A stretch of 61,583 nt of DNA from Tistlia consotensis USBA 355 (lineage in GTDB: Bacteria; Pseudomonadota; Alphaproteobacteria; Kiloniellales; DSM-21159). Made by a program: the position numbers and the translations under genes. The stretch covers positions 1 through 61,583 of the forward strand of contig NZ_FWZX01000036.1 of NCBI RefSeq assembly GCF_900177295.1, read 5' to 3'. Within the stretch, counting starts at the first letter, position 1. Every line of letters starts with the position of its first letter. Below the pieces are notes generated by a model. It was given only the letters and a program-made list of their open reading frames with translations. It was not told where the DNA came from and searched no databases. Shown one piece after another: positions 61,161 through 61,583 of this stretch.

Positions 61161-61258
61161 CGCTTCATGGTGAGCCTGTCGAACCCCGCGCAGCGGGGCG
61201 CGGAGCGCGAGCGAAGCGGGCGCAGACCGTGCCAACTTCGCTTCGCCCTTCGACAAGC
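61161..61258. repeat. intergenic repeat, family C (copy 3), cut by an insertion element
   Basis: CGCTTCATGGTGAGCCTGTC begins at 61161 and matches the family C arm. The opposing arm starts as CTTCGCCCTTCGACAAGCT (61240-61258) but stops where IS481-like sequence begins, instead of continuing into the rest of the arm. This suggests the insertion sequence went into an existing repeat. Confidence 0.65.
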
Positions 61259-61583
61259 TGTATAGACCGGAGAGATGGTGGACGGGTGTTCGGGGACATG
61301 GTGGACGCATTCTGATCGGCATTGAGGGTCTCATGAGGGAGGCTTTCGATGCCCTGGCAGGAGGTGTCGATCGTGTCGCAGCGTCGGGAGTTCGTGCTTT
61401 TGGCGAGCCGGGAGGGGGCGAACAAGCGCGCTCTGTGCCGGCGCTTCGGGATCAGCCCGACGGTCGGCTATCGCTGGCTGGCGCGCTATCGCGCGGCGGG
61501 CCTGGCGGGCCTGGAGGACCGCTCGCGCCGGCCGCTGCATTCGCCGAACGAGACGCCGGTGGCGATCCAGGCGGCGGTGGTCG
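61259..61583 (+). mobile_element. IS481 family insertion sequence, left part
   Basis: The element probably begins at TGTATAGACCGG (61259), since IS481 ends start with TGT. The leader contains two similar blocks, GAGATGGTGGACGGGTGT and GGGGACATGGTGGACGCA. The transposase gene starts at 61349 and is still open at the window edge, so the right end is not visible. The exact left boundary is an inference. Confidence 0.7.
61349..61583 (+). CDS. IS481 family transposase, N-terminal part (runs off the window)
   Basis: An open frame of 78 codons from ATG 61349, with AGGGAGG (61336-61342) six bases upstream. It begins MPWQEVSIVSQRREFVLLAS and continues with a helix-turn-helix (NKRALCRRFGISPTVGYRWLARY) and LAGLEDRSRRPLHSPNET, which is the standard IS481 N-terminus. 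The DDE integrase core would lie beyond the window edge, so intactness cannot be judged. Confidence 0.85.
   Translation, partial: MPWQEVSIVSQRREFVLLASREGANKRALCRRFGISPTVGYRWLARYRAAGLAGLEDRSRRPLHSPNETPVAIQAAVV

Overview
The window is very GC-rich (roughly 70% by eye) and almost fully coding. It carries typical alphaproteobacterial gene sets: a yajC-secD-secF-Mth938 operon, a DUF815 ATPase, ExoD, a three-domain PutA, many periplasmic-binding-protein ABC importers, LysR/GntR/MarR regulators and a pcaDCHG operon. It looks like the chromosome of a free-living, metabolically versatile alphaproteobacterium, perhaps Rhodospirillales-like; that placement is an inference from gene content and composition. 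No rRNA, tRNA, CRISPR array or prophage was seen.

Layout. 0.1-8 kb: a divergent DUF2000/MarR pair, a desaturase, a DUF2231 membrane protein, the Sec accessory operon (minus), a DUF815 ATPase and ExoD. 8-14.6 kb: PutA (minus), diverging from an enolase-superfamily enzyme, then a beta-hydroxyacid dehydrogenase. 14.6-16.6 kb: an intact PIN-domain/ribbon-helix-helix toxin-antitoxin pair and, beside it, the decayed remains of a second PIN toxin gene lying on both sides of a methyltransferase gene. 16.6-19.7 kb: an ABC-2 exporter operon with a NEW3-domain partner. 20.2-26.3 kb: a dipeptide-type ABC importer with a fused double ATPase and a methyltransferase at its 3' end. 26.3-35.8 kb: a LysR regulator divergent from a polyamine-type ABC importer, a three-component flavin/iron-sulfur dehydrogenase, a second DAO-family flavoprotein and RidA. 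This reads as import plus oxidation of an amine, opine or imino acid with imine clean-up.

35.9-44.6 kb: a second divergent catabolic unit. The minus strand has a class II aldolase, a second dipeptide-type importer and a small P-loop kinase. The plus strand has a GntR/FCD regulator and an acetylpolyamine amidohydrolase. 44.8-47 kb: two GNAT acetyltransferases (one broken by an in-frame TGA at a probable Trp codon) and an MFS transporter. 47.2-50.1 kb: a PQQ dehydrogenase with a downstream c-type cytochrome. 50.7-53.6 kb: an amidohydrolase of the N-carbamoyl-amino-acid/allantoate family with an acetolactate-synthase-like TPP enzyme. 53.9-58.2 kb: an RND efflux adaptor and pump. 58.5-61.1 kb: pcaDCHG of the protocatechuate branch, followed at the window end by an IS481-type element that appears to sit inside an interspersed repeat.

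The intergenic spaces hold at least three families of structured repeats that recur through the window. The best candidates for new biology are the two amine/opine-like catabolic clusters, the remodelled toxin locus and the repeat families. Nothing here amounts to a proven new system.
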